64,000 nt of DNA from Synergistaceae bacterium (GTDB lineage Bacteria > Synergistota > Synergistia > Synergistales > Aminobacteriaceae): positions 25,986 through 89,985 of the forward strand of contig JAIRYN010000049.1 of assembly GCA_031267575.1 (NCBI GenBank), given 5' to 3'. Below, one piece after another: positions 17,696 to 26,897 of this stretch. Each line of letters starts with the position of its first letter. The stretch's first letter is position 1. The notes under the pieces are model-generated. The model worked only from the letters and a program-made list of their open reading frames with translations. It was not told where the DNA came from and did not search any database. The position numbers were made by a program, and so were the translations under genes.

Positions 17696-18154
17696 ATGGC
17701 ATTGAGAGGAAGAAAAGCTCGAAAGATCAACATTGACGTCCCAGTTGACAGCGATTTGCCGATCAGGCTTAAAAGCGTCTCTGAGCAGACAAAACTGTCC
17801 TACTGTGAACTTCTCGAAAAATGGCTTTTCACGGAGGAACGCGAGAACCAAGCGAATGAAAAACATCGCGAGGAAGAATTTTTGAAATGGACGCAGCAGT
17901 TCGAAGCTAGATTGGCCGATATTCAAAGCCAACTTTTCGCCCTTTGGAAAAAACCCGAGGAAGAGGGGGGACCTAGTGAACAGGACTACCGCCGTGTTCT
18001 TCTCCAAAGAATTAGGAATCTTCGAAACGAGGGAATGTCTTTCGTTAAAATATCCGAAATGTTCAACAAAGAGGGAGTGCCGACAGTGAGCGGGACGGGC
18101 AAATGGTACCCCAGCTCGATTTCCCAGTTTCTAACGACCAATGGGACATTTTGA
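17696..18154 (+). CDS. Small DNA-binding protein with recombinase-like C-terminal helix-turn-helix
   Basis: A 152-residue protein. The N-terminus is Lys/Arg-rich. Residues 50-95 are predicted to be coiled coil (many Glu/Lys). The C-terminal 50 residues, with RNLRNEGMSFVKISEMFN, EGVPTVSG and KWYPSSI, resemble the resolvase/recombinase-associated HTH that reads DNA after the catalytic domain of large serine recombinases. No catalytic serine domain is present. It may be a regulator or an orphan targeting domain. ATG 17696 follows AGAGGTGTTGG; the upstream in-frame extension is low-complexity AT-rich sequence and unlikely to be translated. Confidence 0.6.
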   Translation: MALRGRKARKINIDVPVDSDLPIRLKSVSEQTKLSYCELLEKWLFTEERENQANEKHREEEFLKWTQQFEARLADIQSQLFALWKKPEEEGGPSEQDYRRVLLQRIRNLRNEGMSFVKISEMFNKEGVPTVSGTGKWYPSSISQFLTTNGTF

Positions 18155-18240
18155 CAAGATAGATTAAGATATAAGGATAGATTAAGATATAAGATATAAG
18201 ATAGATAAATTAAATAAATTTAAGTTAAATAAATTGATTT
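18155..18240. repeat. AT-rich tandem repeats between small DNA-binding gene and hemerythrin
   Basis: Units of GATAGATTAAGATATAAG, ATATAAG and TTAAATAAA are repeated with small changes. No gene or clear promoter can be separated from the repeats. Confidence 0.6.
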
Positions 18241-18361
18241 TCTGTGGCAGGCCGCTCTGACCGAGGAGAGCTATTTTTGTGTTTTTATGTTTTCAAGACA
18301 ACGCCGTTTCAGGTGTGGTTAGGGGGTTATGCCACACTAACAAGGGGAGGTACAAATTGTT

Positions 18362-18754
18362 ATGCTTTGGAACAAATCTTTGGAAATTGGGATCCCAGCT
18401 ATTGATCTTCAGCACAAAGAACTTTTCAAGCAAATCGATATCTTGTCCGACGTTACCCAAAAAGATCGTGTTCCCCAAACGTTGAAATTTCTGGAAGAAT
18501 ATGTGAGAAAACATTTCAACGACGAGCAGGCGTGGCATTCCAGGTCGAATTACCCCAAAGCTGAACTACATAAAAAGATGCACGTCGGTTTCGTAGCGGC
18601 TTTTGAAAAGATGAAACACGAGTACGACTCCGACCCTAGCAACGTGGCCGTGTTACATAAAATCAACAAAGCCGTTTTCGATTGGCTCAAAACCCACATC
18701 ATGGTGCACGACAAGGATTTTGCTACTTATTACAAGACACGGCAGACGCAGTAA
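18362..18754 (+). CDS. Bacteriohemerythrin
   Basis: The 130-residue protein is of single-domain size. The di-iron ligands fit the family: His18 (DLQHKE), His51 and Glu55 (HFNDEQ), His70, His74 (ELHKKMH), His112 and Asp117 (THIMVHDKDF). Such proteins bind O2 reversibly and, in anaerobes, probably act in oxygen sensing, scavenging or transfer. SD GGGAGG is about 12 nt before ATG. It stands alone. Confidence 0.93.
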   Translation: MLWNKSLEIGIPAIDLQHKELFKQIDILSDVTQKDRVPQTLKFLEEYVRKHFNDEQAWHSRSNYPKAELHKKMHVGFVAAFEKMKHEYDSDPSNVAVLHKINKAVFDWLKTHIMVHDKDFATYYKTRQTQ

Positions 18755-18787
18755 AACTTTCGAGCGCGTGTGAGCGTCATTGTGGCG

Positions 18788-18813
18788 CTATGGCAGGCTA
18801 TAAGCTGCCATAG
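18788..18813 (+). other. 9-bp perfect stem hairpin downstream of hemerythrin
   Basis: CTATGGCAG and CTGCCATAG flank an 8-base loop. There is no T-tract. It is a possible weak terminator or an operator between hemerythrin and typA. Confidence 0.4.
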
Positions 18814-19036
18814 GTATATGTTACTTCGCTCAGTAGCGGATATCCCTCTCGATTCCGCCTTGTATTCGACATTTATAGGATACAATTTACAATCGGCGTC
18901 GAGAACTCGAGCAAAAAACCATGGTACGTTGTCTCATGTTCCGTGGGGGTGATTGGTGTTGCAATTGGCATATTGAATTTGTATCAGGAAAACGCGACCG
19001 GGATTCTCGGTACACTTGGGAGGCAGTACAGGCATA

Positions 19037-20896
19037 ATGCAGGCAGACAGGATTCGTAATTTGGCTATCGTGGCCCACATTGATCACGGCAAGACAACCC
19101 TCATCGACTCTATTTTCAAAGCGGCCCAGACATTCAAAGAGCACGCGAAAACGGTGGAGCGCGTCATGGACAGCGGCGCGTTGGAGCGGGAACGGGGCAT
19201 CACCATCCGCTCGAAACCCTGTACCGTAGAGTGGGGAGGCTATCTGATCAACATCATTGACACGCCGGGACACGCGGATTTCTCCGGGGAGGTGGAACGT
19301 ATTCTCTCCACCGTCGATTCGGTCATCTTGATTGTGGACGCCAATGAAGGTCCTATGCCCCAGACCCGTTACGTTCTGAAGCACGCTCTCTCCATCGGCA
19401 TGAAACCCATCCTGTTCGTCAACAAGGTGGACCGGGAGGGAGCAGACCCCCAAGGTGCCCTCAACAACACCTTTGATCTGTTCTTCGAGCTGGGCGCCAC
19501 AGATGAGCAAGCGGATTTTCCCGTGCTCTACGGATCGGGCCTGAATGGATGGGCGATAAAGGACCTCTCCAGCCCCGACCGCGACAGCATGAACGATCTT
19601 TTTCAGGCCATCATTGACTACGTCCCGGCCCCCAACGTAAGATCGGAGGAACCTTTTCTCATGCAGGTCAGCACCTTAGCCTGGAACGAATACGTGGGGC
19701 GCATCGGTTGCGGCAAGATTCTTCAAGGCAGCATCCACAAGGGAGAACCCTTCTTACGGACCTCCACCAAGTGGCTGACGGCGGAACACAGCGGCACTAA
19801 CTGGGAGATCACGGGAACGGAAAACGCTAGAGTCGCTCAACTGTGGGTGACGCGGGGGCTGGACCGGGTGGAGGTGGAGGAGGTTACAGCCGGAGACATC
19901 GTGTGGCTGACGGGTTCGAACGAGATTGACATCGGCGATACCTTCTCCGCCTTGGAACTGGAGGGCAAGCCCCTTCCCCCTTTGGCCATCGAGGAACCCA
20001 CCGTGTCTATGTTTTTTCTGGTAAACTCCGGTCCTTTCGCCGGACGGGAGGGACAAGCGATCACCCTGCGCCAGCTCAAAGCTCGCCTTGATCGGGAGAT
20101 GCACGCCAACGTGTCGCTGCGCATGGAGGACCTGGGGCGCCCCGACGGTGTCAAGGTATCGGGACGGGGCGAGCTGCAACTGGGTATTTTAATCGAGGAA
20201 ATGCGGCGCGAGGGGATGGAGTTCTGCGTCTCCAAGCCCGAGGTTATCACTGAGACCCAGGACGGGCAGCTCATGGAACCCTACGAACAACTGATCGTGG
20301 ACGTCCCCGAAGAGCACCAGGGCGTGGTTTTCGAGAAACTAGCTAAGCGGAAGGGAAAAGTGAAGAACATCGAGAATCAAGCCCGGGGCCTCCTGCGCAT
20401 CGAGTTCGAGATCCCCACCCGAGGGCTGATTGGTTACCGAGGAGAATTTCTGACCGACACCCGAGGTTTGGGTATCATGTCCAACTGTTTCGCCGGCTAT
20501 GGACCTTGGGCGGGAGACTTGACGAGTCGGAGCCGTGGAGCGCTGGTTAGCCTGGACACAGGAGAGGCTACGGCCTACCAACTGGAGAACTTGCAGGATC
20601 GCGGAACGCTGTTTATCGCTCCTCTGGAGCCGCTCTATAACGGCATGATCGTGGGCGAGAACAGCCGTCCTGGGGACATGCCCTGTAACCCCACGAAAAA
20701 AAAGCAGCAAACGAACCATCGTTCCGCCACCAAAGAACTCACGACCAAACTGGACGTTCCGCGGCGCATGTCCTTGGAAAAGGCTATGGAGTGGATCGAA
20801 AACGACGAGCTGGTGGAGGTGACGCCCCAGTCCGTGCGGTTGCGTAAGAGTATTCTAGATGAGCAAGAACGCCGTAAAGCGGCGAGACGAAACTGA
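19037..20896 (+). CDS. typA: Translational GTPase TypA/BipA
   Basis: The 619-residue product has the EF-G-like GTPase domain with G1 AHIDHGKTT (about 10-18), G2 RGITI, G3 DTPGHADF and G4 NKVDR, then beta-barrel, EF-G III/V-like domains and the BipA-specific C-terminal domain. It binds the 70S ribosome and affects assembly and stress adaptation. ATG 19037 is preferred over the upstream in-frame TTG at 19016. The best SD (GGGAGG) is 13 nt away, so the start is somewhat uncertain. hisS follows closely on the same strand. Confidence 0.95.
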   Translation: MQADRIRNLAIVAHIDHGKTTLIDSIFKAAQTFKEHAKTVERVMDSGALERERGITIRSKPCTVEWGGYLINIIDTPGHADFSGEVERILSTVDSVILIVDANEGPMPQTRYVLKHALSIGMKPILFVNKVDREGADPQGALNNTFDLFFELGATDEQADFPVLYGSGLNGWAIKDLSSPDRDSMNDLFQAIIDYVPAPNVRSEEPFLMQVSTLAWNEYVGRIGCGKILQGSIHKGEPFLRTSTKWLTAEHSGTNWEITGTENARVAQLWVTRGLDRVEVEEVTAGDIVWLTGSNEIDIGDTFSALELEGKPLPPLAIEEPTVSMFFLVNSGPFAGREGQAITLRQLKARLDREMHANVSLRMEDLGRPDGVKVSGRGELQLGILIEEMRREGMEFCVSKPEVITETQDGQLMEPYEQLIVDVPEEHQGVVFEKLAKRKGKVKNIENQARGLLRIEFEIPTRGLIGYRGEFLTDTRGLGIMSNCFAGYGPWAGDLTSRSRGALVSLDTGEATAYQLENLQDRGTLFIAPLEPLYNGMIVGENSRPGDMPCNPTKKKQQTNHRSATKELTTKLDVPRRMSLEKAMEWIENDELVEVTPQSVRLRKSILDEQERRKAARRN

Positions 20897-20921
20897 AGGC
20901 GCAAGCGAAGGGGATTTGAAG

Positions 20922-22220
20922 ATGGAGACGGTGGCAATGCAGAACAAAGCGCCGAGGGGCGTGCGGGATATTTTGCCCGACGAGTCGTGGAAATGGGCCT
21001 ACGTGTTGGACGTGGTGACGCGGACGATGAGCGACTTCGGCTACTCCGAGGCGCATCTGCCTATTTTCGAGCATACAGAACTTTTTTCACGAGGAGTAGG
21101 GGACACCACGGATATCGTGGAGAAGGAGATGTACACATTTCTCGACCGGGGAGGCAGGAGTGTCACTCTCCGCCCCGAGGCCACGGCAGGCATGGTCCGC
21201 GCGGCCTTGGAACATAACCTTTGCGGGCAGAATCTCTCCAGCAAACTTTGGTGCTGGGGTCCTATGTTCCGCTACGAGCGCCCTCAAAAAGGCCGCTACC
21301 GTCAGTTCTACCAGATCGACGCGGAGTGTCTGGGACTAGTCGGCCCCGTCGCCGACGTAGAAATTATTTCGCTTTCCGCCGAGATCTTCCGCCGCCTGGG
21401 TCTCAAAAATTTGGAGGTGGTGATAAACTCCGTGGGGTGTCCCAAGTGTCGCCCTACCTACCGCCAGGTGCTGATCGACTACTTTGTGTCGAAAAAGGGC
21501 GAACTTTGCGAGACCTGCCTGGGGCGCTTGGAGCGCAACCCCTTACGGGTACTTGACTGTAAGGTGCCGGATTGCGGGCGCGTCGCCGATGCGGCCCCCG
21601 CTGTCTATGAACATCTGTGTGACGAGTGCGCCGCCCACTTCCAGGAGGTCAAGGCCGGTTTGGCACGGTTGGGATTCTCCTACAAACTAGACAAAAGGTT
21701 GGTGCGAGGACTGGATTACTACACCAAAACCGCCTACGAGATTCTGTCGGGAGATCTGGGCGCACAGAACGCTGTTTGCGGTGGAGGGCGTTACGACAAT
21801 CTCTCGGAGTCCATTGGTGGACCTCACCTGCCCGGCGTGGGTTTTGCCGCTGGGATCGACCGCATTGTATTGGTCATGGAGCAGCAAGGTGGAACTTTCG
21901 GCGAGCGCCCGCGCCCCGTGGTTTACGTGGCCGCACAAGATGACTCCGCCCGAGGATTAGCGCAGACCCTAACCTACAAGCTCCGCATGGAGGGTTTCGC
22001 CGCCGAACAGGACGCGGGAGACGCGTCTCAGGGAGCGCGCAGTTTCAAGGCTCAGATGAAAAGCGCGGGCAAGGTAGGTGTCGCTTGGACTTGCATCATC
22101 GGAATCTCCGAGCTGGAGAAGAACGCCGTAACGGTGAAAAACATGGAAAGCGGGGAACAGGTCCTTGTTCTTTTAGAGGAGGTCGTTTCCCACATTCGCC
22201 GAGAGAGCGGCAAGAGATAA
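20922..22220 (+). CDS. hisS: Histidyl-tRNA synthetase
   Basis: The 432-residue class II synthetase has motif 2 MFRYERPQKGRYRQFYQIDAE, the histidine-A motifs LVRGLDYYTKTAYE and GGRYDNL, motif 3 GVGFAAGIDRI and the C-terminal anticodon-binding domain. ATG 20922 follows GAAGGGGA at good spacing. A longer frame from 20859 would overlap typA and adds a non-conserved extension, so it is rejected. It is probably co-transcribed with typA. Confidence 0.95.
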   Translation: METVAMQNKAPRGVRDILPDESWKWAYVLDVVTRTMSDFGYSEAHLPIFEHTELFSRGVGDTTDIVEKEMYTFLDRGGRSVTLRPEATAGMVRAALEHNLCGQNLSSKLWCWGPMFRYERPQKGRYRQFYQIDAECLGLVGPVADVEIISLSAEIFRRLGLKNLEVVINSVGCPKCRPTYRQVLIDYFVSKKGELCETCLGRLERNPLRVLDCKVPDCGRVADAAPAVYEHLCDECAAHFQEVKAGLARLGFSYKLDKRLVRGLDYYTKTAYEILSGDLGAQNAVCGGGRYDNLSESIGGPHLPGVGFAAGIDRIVLVMEQQGGTFGERPRPVVYVAAQDDSARGLAQTLTYKLRMEGFAAEQDAGDASQGARSFKAQMKSAGKVGVAWTCIIGISELEKNAVTVKNMESGEQVLVLLEEVVSHIRRESGKR

Positions 22221-22332
22221 AAAAACCGGATAAAAAAACCGGGGGGCGAAAGAATGTCGGTCTTGCTCCGCCTCTTTGCCCCACATCTAGAAATCTACAT
22301 CATCAGAACGTCCGATTCTTGTTAGGCCGATG

Positions 22333-22683
22333 TTAAGCCGATTTGAAGATAATCTCGCCGTCGGGTGACTCGTGCGCGGCGTAGACATATCCCCAGGAGC
22401 ACAGATCAATCAAAACAGGTTTTACGGTCTCGCCGAGTTCCGTCAAGGAATATTCGACCTTTGGAGGAACCGCGTCGAAGACCTGACGGCTTACTAACCC
22501 GTCGCGCTCTAACTCCCTCAGTTGCTGGGTGAGCATTTTTTGCGTGATATTGGGAAGGCGGCGCTTTATTTCGCTGGTCCGCAGCTTTCCCTTTCTCAAA
22601 TGATACAGCACGAGAGCCTTCCATTTGCCGCCAATGATCTCCAGCGCCAAGGCCAACGGGCATTCATACTCCATGTATTTCAT
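22333..22683 (-). CDS. HxlR-family winged-helix regulator
   Basis: A protein of about 116 residues with the HxlR signature CPLALALEIIGGKWKALVLYHL, followed by the recognition helix and wing. The N-terminal Cys in MEYECPL matches the Cys used by redox-sensing members such as YodB and HypR, so thiol, quinone or aldehyde sensing is possible. ATG 22683 (MKYMEYEC) is chosen over an upstream extension. ATG 22674 is also possible because the purine-rich SD lies close to both. It diverges from the acyl-CoA dehydrogenase operon, with a palindromic operator candidate between. Confidence 0.9.
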   Translation of the reverse strand: MKYMEYECPLALALEIIGGKWKALVLYHLRKGKLRTSEIKRRLPNITQKMLTQQLRELERDGLVSRQVFDAVPPKVEYSLTELGETVKPVLIDLCSWGYVYAAHESPDGEIIFKSA

Positions 22684-22716
22684 CCTCTCTCCCTCTCTTC
22701 TTGCCGGCGCATAATG

Positions 22717-22785
22717 CATTCAATAAAAGGCCTAAAGATAAGTACCCCAAGTGAATCCAATAAAAAGCCTAAAGACAAATCCCCC
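22717..22785. repeat. Pair of about 28-bp direct repeats in the HxlR promoter region
   Basis: Two near-copies built on CAATAAAAGGCCTAAAGATAA and its variant, followed by CCCC, are separated by a few bases. Either they are another slippage duplication or repeated regulator sites. Confidence 0.6.
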
Positions 22786-22795
22786 TATAAAACCA

Positions 22796-22815
22796 TAGGC
22801 ACTTAAAAGTACCTA
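22796..22815. promoter_or_regulatory. Candidate HxlR operator
   Basis: TAGGCACTTAAAAGTACCTA is a 9-2-9 inverted repeat with one mismatch, between the divergent HxlR gene and the acyl-CoA dehydrogenase operon. HxlR dimers usually bind such palindromes upstream of their own gene and the divergent target. Confidence 0.5.
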
Positions 22816-23040
22816 CTATCTTTTTTGGAATGAAGCTCCTAATATACTCGTAACGTCATAATATTCTATAGTGTGTAAATGGTTTTCACAAGAGGGAGAA
22901 GCAATTATTTGACTATACTCCGAATAAGCAAATTTGACTTATTTTTTCGCAATTTTTTATTGTAACTGCAAGTAGCCCTTGGGAAATCTAGCTTTTTGTT
23001 GGAAATTCTAAAAACAGAAAAACAGAAGGAGGAAGTTGTC

Positions 23041-24198
23041 ATGCACTTTTTCGAGTTTACCGAAGAGCAAAAGATGTTGCGTAAAGCGATCAGAGAGTTC
23101 GTAGAGGCCGAGATAGCACCAAAGGCGGCGGAGTGGGACGAGCAGGATGTGTGTCCTGTGGACCTCATGAAAAAAATGGGTGAGCTGGGCATCAATGGAA
23201 TTTTTGTTCCCGAGCAGTACGGCGGCGCTGGACAGGGTTTTGTGGCACGCGCGATATGCCTCGAGGAGATTTCCCGGCACTCGGCGGGGTTGGGTATTGC
23301 CATGATGACCCATCATATGGCTCCCTATCCCATCCTCCTTTTCGGAACGGAGGAACAGAAGAAAAAATACCTCCCTGACCTTTGTACGGGAAAGAAGATT
23401 GGCGGACTTGCGGTCACCGAGCCGGGAGGCGGCTCGGACTTCAGCGGACAGAAGACCACAGGCGAGAAAAAGGACGGGGGCTGGTTGCTCAACGGAAGAA
23501 AGTGCTTCATCACCAACTCGCACATCGCCGACGTGACGGTTCTTACGGCCAAGACCAGCGTGGACGATAAGGGACGCAACAAACTCTCTGCTTTCATCGT
23601 CGAAAAGGGCACGAAGGGCTTCGAACCCGGCCGTAAAGAGCACAAGCTGGGACTCCGCGGCTCGGTGACGGGGGATGTAGTCCTGACGGACGTGCAGGTC
23701 CTGGACGATGCGCTGCTCGGCAAAGAGGGCGGCGGAGCGAAGATCGGGATGGAGGCCATTGGCGAGGTCGGTCGCGCGGGAATGAGCGCCATCTGCGTCG
23801 GCATCCTGAGGGGCTGCGTAGAGGAAGCGGTGAAGTTCGCGAACGAGCGCATCGTTTACGGAAAACCCATCGCCAAACTCCAGGCCGTTCAGTTCGAGGT
23901 GGCGAAGATCAGGGCGGATTACGAAGCCGCTCGGCTTTTGACGTACTACGCGGCTGGCTTGAAAGACGCCGGCATTCCCTGCGCCAACGAGGTCGCCACG
24001 GCGAAGTACGTCTCGACGGAGACGGCGGCAGCGTCCTCGAAACGGTTGATGGACCTGATGGGCGGTTACGGCGTCATCAACGAGTACCCCGTGGGGCGTT
24101 TCCTGCGCGACGCTCTGGCGTCCATCCCCTCGGGCGGCACCTCCCACATCATGCAGGTCATTATGGCGGCCAATACCCTAAACGGATTCCAGCCCTAA
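23041..24198 (+). CDS. Acyl-CoA dehydrogenase family protein (non-canonical active site)
   Basis: The 385-residue flavoprotein has the three-domain ACAD fold: helical N-terminus, LAVTEPGGGSDF in the beta domain, and the C-terminal bundle with GGYGVINEYPVGRFLRDA. In short-chain enzymes the base is Glu in YEGTSE. The aligned segment here is PSGGTSH, with Gly in place of Glu. The isovaleryl-type alternative position also seems to be Gly (EVGRAGM). It may therefore be a reductase-type ACAD, as in CarC/CaiA-like enzymes, or use another base. SD AGGAGG precedes ATG 23041. etfB follows 3 bp later, so the electron partner is encoded alongside. Confidence 0.9.
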   Translation: MHFFEFTEEQKMLRKAIREFVEAEIAPKAAEWDEQDVCPVDLMKKMGELGINGIFVPEQYGGAGQGFVARAICLEEISRHSAGLGIAMMTHHMAPYPILLFGTEEQKKKYLPDLCTGKKIGGLAVTEPGGGSDFSGQKTTGEKKDGGWLLNGRKCFITNSHIADVTVLTAKTSVDDKGRNKLSAFIVEKGTKGFEPGRKEHKLGLRGSVTGDVVLTDVQVLDDALLGKEGGGAKIGMEAIGEVGRAGMSAICVGILRGCVEEAVKFANERIVYGKPIAKLQAVQFEVAKIRADYEAARLLTYYAAGLKDAGIPCANEVATAKYVSTETAAASSKRLMDLMGGYGVINEYPVGRFLRDALASIPSGGTSHIMQVIMAANTLNGFQP

Positions 24199-24201
24199 AT
24201 C

Positions 24202-25029
24202 ATGGCCTACAACGTTGTTGTCTGCGTCAAACCTGTACCGGATCCCAAACATTACGACAAGGTCACCATTGACCCCGTCAAGAAAACCATCACGCGCACG
24301 GGGATTCCGACTTTGGTCAATCCGGTGGATAAAAGCGCTATCGAATTGGCTTTGCAGTTGCGTGAGCGCTACGGCGGCAGCGTCGTTGTGATCTCCATGG
24401 CCCCACCCAACGCCGATGAAATTTTACGTGAGGTTTTGGCGATGGGGGCGGACGAGGCTTATCTGTTGAGCGACCGCGCTTTTGGCGGCGCGGACACGTT
24501 GGCCACGTCCTACACCTTGTATCACGGGATAAAAAAGATAGAAGCCGCCAAAGGGTTTTCCTTCGATTTTGTCCTGTGCGGCAGTGAAAGCGCAGATGGA
24601 GCCACCGCCCAAGTCTCATCACAGCTCGGAGAGTGGTTGGGTTCCCCCCACCTGTGGAACGTGTTCGAGCTGGAGGGCACGTCGGAAGAGGCGTTTGCTC
24701 TGAAGACGAAGATGGAAAACGGCTACATGGAGTGGGTGGGCTACACGCCTTTGGTGTTGGGCGTGGCGAGGGAGATCCGGAAACCCCGTTTCACCTCAAT
24801 CATGGGAATCATGAAGGCGAAGAACAAACCCCTAACCGTTTGGGGCCGCGCCGACCTGAGCGAGGCGGAGGACACGTATCTGGGCCTGGCGGGTTCCCCC
24901 ACTCAGCCGGGTGAAATTTTCTCGCCGGACCTGAAGCGTTCGGGAGAGCTGTTTACGGGAACGTCCGAGGAAATCGTGGGACGTGTCGTAACGATTCTCA
25001 GGTCTAACGGCGTCGTGGTAGGTGGTTGA
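24202..25029 (+). CDS. etfB: Electron transfer flavoprotein beta subunit
   Basis: The 275-residue protein has the EtfB start VVCVKPVPDP, VNPVDKSAIELAL, and the domain II AMP/FAD-binding signature region with GSESADGATAQV and RFTSIMGIMKAKNKP. It forms the heterodimer with EtfA that exchanges electrons with the acyl-CoA dehydrogenase encoded just upstream. There is no clear SD; it is probably coupled to the upstream stop. Whether this Etf is bifurcating cannot be decided by eye. Confidence 0.93.
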   Translation: MAYNVVVCVKPVPDPKHYDKVTIDPVKKTITRTGIPTLVNPVDKSAIELALQLRERYGGSVVVISMAPPNADEILREVLAMGADEAYLLSDRAFGGADTLATSYTLYHGIKKIEAAKGFSFDFVLCGSESADGATAQVSSQLGEWLGSPHLWNVFELEGTSEEAFALKTKMENGYMEWVGYTPLVLGVAREIRKPRFTSIMGIMKAKNKPLTVWGRADLSEAEDTYLGLAGSPTQPGEIFSPDLKRSGELFTGTSEEIVGRVVTILRSNGVVVGG

Positions 25030-25032
25030 GTC

Positions 25033-26037
25033 ATGAGCGAAAAAAGCAAAAAAATATGGGTTCATGCCGAAGTTGTGGACGGGAAAATAGCAAATGTGGC
25101 CTTCGAGCTTCTGTCCAAAGCTCGCGATCTGGCCGAGGCGATGGGTGAGGGCACGGAGGTCGAGGCGACTCTCACAGGAAGCGGTCTGGAGAAAGAAGCC
25201 GAGCGCCTGGCCGAATGGGGCGCGAAGGCGATCTACTTGGCGGACGATCCCGACCTTCAGATGTATTCTCCTTTGACTTTCATTCCGGTTTTGGCGGAAC
25301 TAGCGGCTAAACACCAACCGGATATCTATCTTTTCGGGGCTACGGCCATCGGTTCGACTCTGGGGCCCGCTGTGGCCGCGCGTTTGAAGACGGGAACGGC
25401 GGCGCATTGCATCGATCTGCGTATCAACGAGGAGAAAAAACTGGTGGCTCTCGTTCCCTCTTTTGGCGGCAAGGTCATCGGGGAAATTCTCTGCCCTAAC
25501 AAAAATCCTCAAATGGCCAGCGTCAAGCCAGGGATCTTCACCAAAAAAGACCCGACTCCAGTTCCGGTGCGCATCGAAAAGCTGGATACATCATTTTTAA
25601 AGAAGCTCGATGCGCGAGGGCTAAAGCCGGTCAACGTCGTTCGGCGTCCCCCCGCGGGATTGCCCCTGAATGAGGCGGACGTCGTCGTGTGCGGCGGCTT
25701 TGGGGTTGGAAGCCAGGAAAACTGGCACTTGTTGGAGAAGCTCGCCGAATACCTCGGAGGCGCCACGGCCTGTACGCGCCCCGCCGTGGACGAGGGCTGG
25801 ACGGATGAGCACTGTATGGTGGGGACCAGCGGGCAGAGCATTCGTCCCAAAGTCTACATCGGGTTCGGCATTTCCGGTGCGACCCATCATATATGTGGCA
25901 TGAACGAGTCCGGCGTTGTCATTAGCGTCAACCGCGACGCGGAAGCCCCTATTTTCGAGGTTTCGGACGTTCGAATCGTGGCCGAGGTGAACAGCATTCT
26001 GCCCCTATTGACGGAGGCTGTCAAACCTAAGTTCTAA
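25033..26037 (+). CDS. etfA: Electron transfer flavoprotein alpha subunit
   Basis: The 334-residue protein has the N-terminal Etf domain and the C-terminal FAD domain, with GTSGQSIRPKVYIGFGISGATHH (in two adjoining motifs) and INRD-like VISVNRDAEAPIFE. No N-terminal ferredoxin extension is present. It starts 3 bp after etfB. A 15-bp tandem duplication follows the stop. Confidence 0.93.
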   Translation: MSEKSKKIWVHAEVVDGKIANVAFELLSKARDLAEAMGEGTEVEATLTGSGLEKEAERLAEWGAKAIYLADDPDLQMYSPLTFIPVLAELAAKHQPDIYLFGATAIGSTLGPAVAARLKTGTAAHCIDLRINEEKKLVALVPSFGGKVIGEILCPNKNPQMASVKPGIFTKKDPTPVPVRIEKLDTSFLKKLDARGLKPVNVVRRPPAGLPLNEADVVVCGGFGVGSQENWHLLEKLAEYLGGATACTRPAVDEGWTDEHCMVGTSGQSIRPKVYIGFGISGATHHICGMNESGVVISVNRDAEAPIFEVSDVRIVAEVNSILPLLTEAVKPKF

Positions 26038-26084
26038 ATAGCCTAAGTTCTAAATACTTCTAAATACAAAGGGAGGTTTCATGT

Positions 26085-26864
26085 ATGAATAATTTGCTGG
26101 TGGAAGTGGAAGATGGAATCGCGGTAGTGACCATCAATCGCCCCAAATCTCTCAACGCCCTCAACAGCGAGACGCTTGCGGAACTTAATGAATGTTTCAG
26201 CGGCATCGAGAAGCGAGACGATGTGAAAGTCCTTATTCTGACGGGATCTGGAGAAAAATCTTTCGTGGCGGGCGCGGACATTACCGAAATGGTCAACGCG
26301 ACGGCTATCGAGGGCCGCAAGATGGCTTTGCTCGCCAAAGTCACCTTCGAGAAGCTGGAGAACATGCGCCAAGTGACCATCGCCGCGGTGAACGGTTTTG
26401 CTTTGGGCGGAGGATGCGAGATCGCCATGTCCTGCGATATTCGCGTCGCGTCGGAAAACGCCAAGTTCGCTCAGCCCGAGGTCGGTTTGGGTACCATTCC
26501 CGGTTTCGGCGGCACGCAGCGCCTGGCTCGCCTTGTCGGCAAAGGCCGCGCGAAAGAACTGATCTTCACCACCGACATGATCGACGCTCAGGAAGCCTAT
26601 CGCATCGGTCTCGCCAATAAAGTCGTGCCTTTGGCCGGACTCATCGACAAGTGCAAAGAGATGGCGAAGAAGATCATGGCCCAGAGCAGCTACGCCGTCT
26701 CTCTGGCAAAGGCCGCCATCAACGTGGGTCTCGACGTCGATTTGAACAGCGGTTTGAAGCTCGAGGCGGACCTCTTCGGCCTCACTTTCGCCACCGCGGA
26801 CAAGAAAGAGGGCATGTCGGCCTTCGTGGAGAAGCGCAAGGAGAAGAAATTCACCGACTTTTAA
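26085..26864 (+). CDS. Enoyl-CoA hydratase (crotonase family)
   Basis: The 259-residue protein has the oxyanion-hole segment FVAGADITEM (about 63-72) and both catalytic Glu residues, in ALGGGCEIAMSCD and QPEVGLGTIPGFGGTQRL. This fits a short-chain enoyl-CoA hydratase such as crotonase, converting crotonyl-CoA and 3-hydroxybutyryl-CoA. SD AAAGGGAGG is ahead of the ATG. It sits between etfA and the CoA-transferase in a same-strand block. Confidence 0.93.
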   Translation: MNNLLVEVEDGIAVVTINRPKSLNALNSETLAELNECFSGIEKRDDVKVLILTGSGEKSFVAGADITEMVNATAIEGRKMALLAKVTFEKLENMRQVTIAAVNGFALGGGCEIAMSCDIRVASENAKFAQPEVGLGTIPGFGGTQRLARLVGKGRAKELIFTTDMIDAQEAYRIGLANKVVPLAGLIDKCKEMAKKIMAQSSYAVSLAKAAINVGLDVDLNSGLKLEADLFGLTFATADKKEGMSAFVEKRKEKKFTDF

Positions 26865-26897
26865 GGTGGCTTCCAAAAAAGAAAAGAAGGTAACAGA

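Noticed and set aside
18755..18960. tRNA gene suggested by a TTCGATTCC-like segment and hairpins
   Set aside because: No acceptor stem, D-arm or anticodon arm of proper spacing can be built; only one 9-bp hairpin exists.
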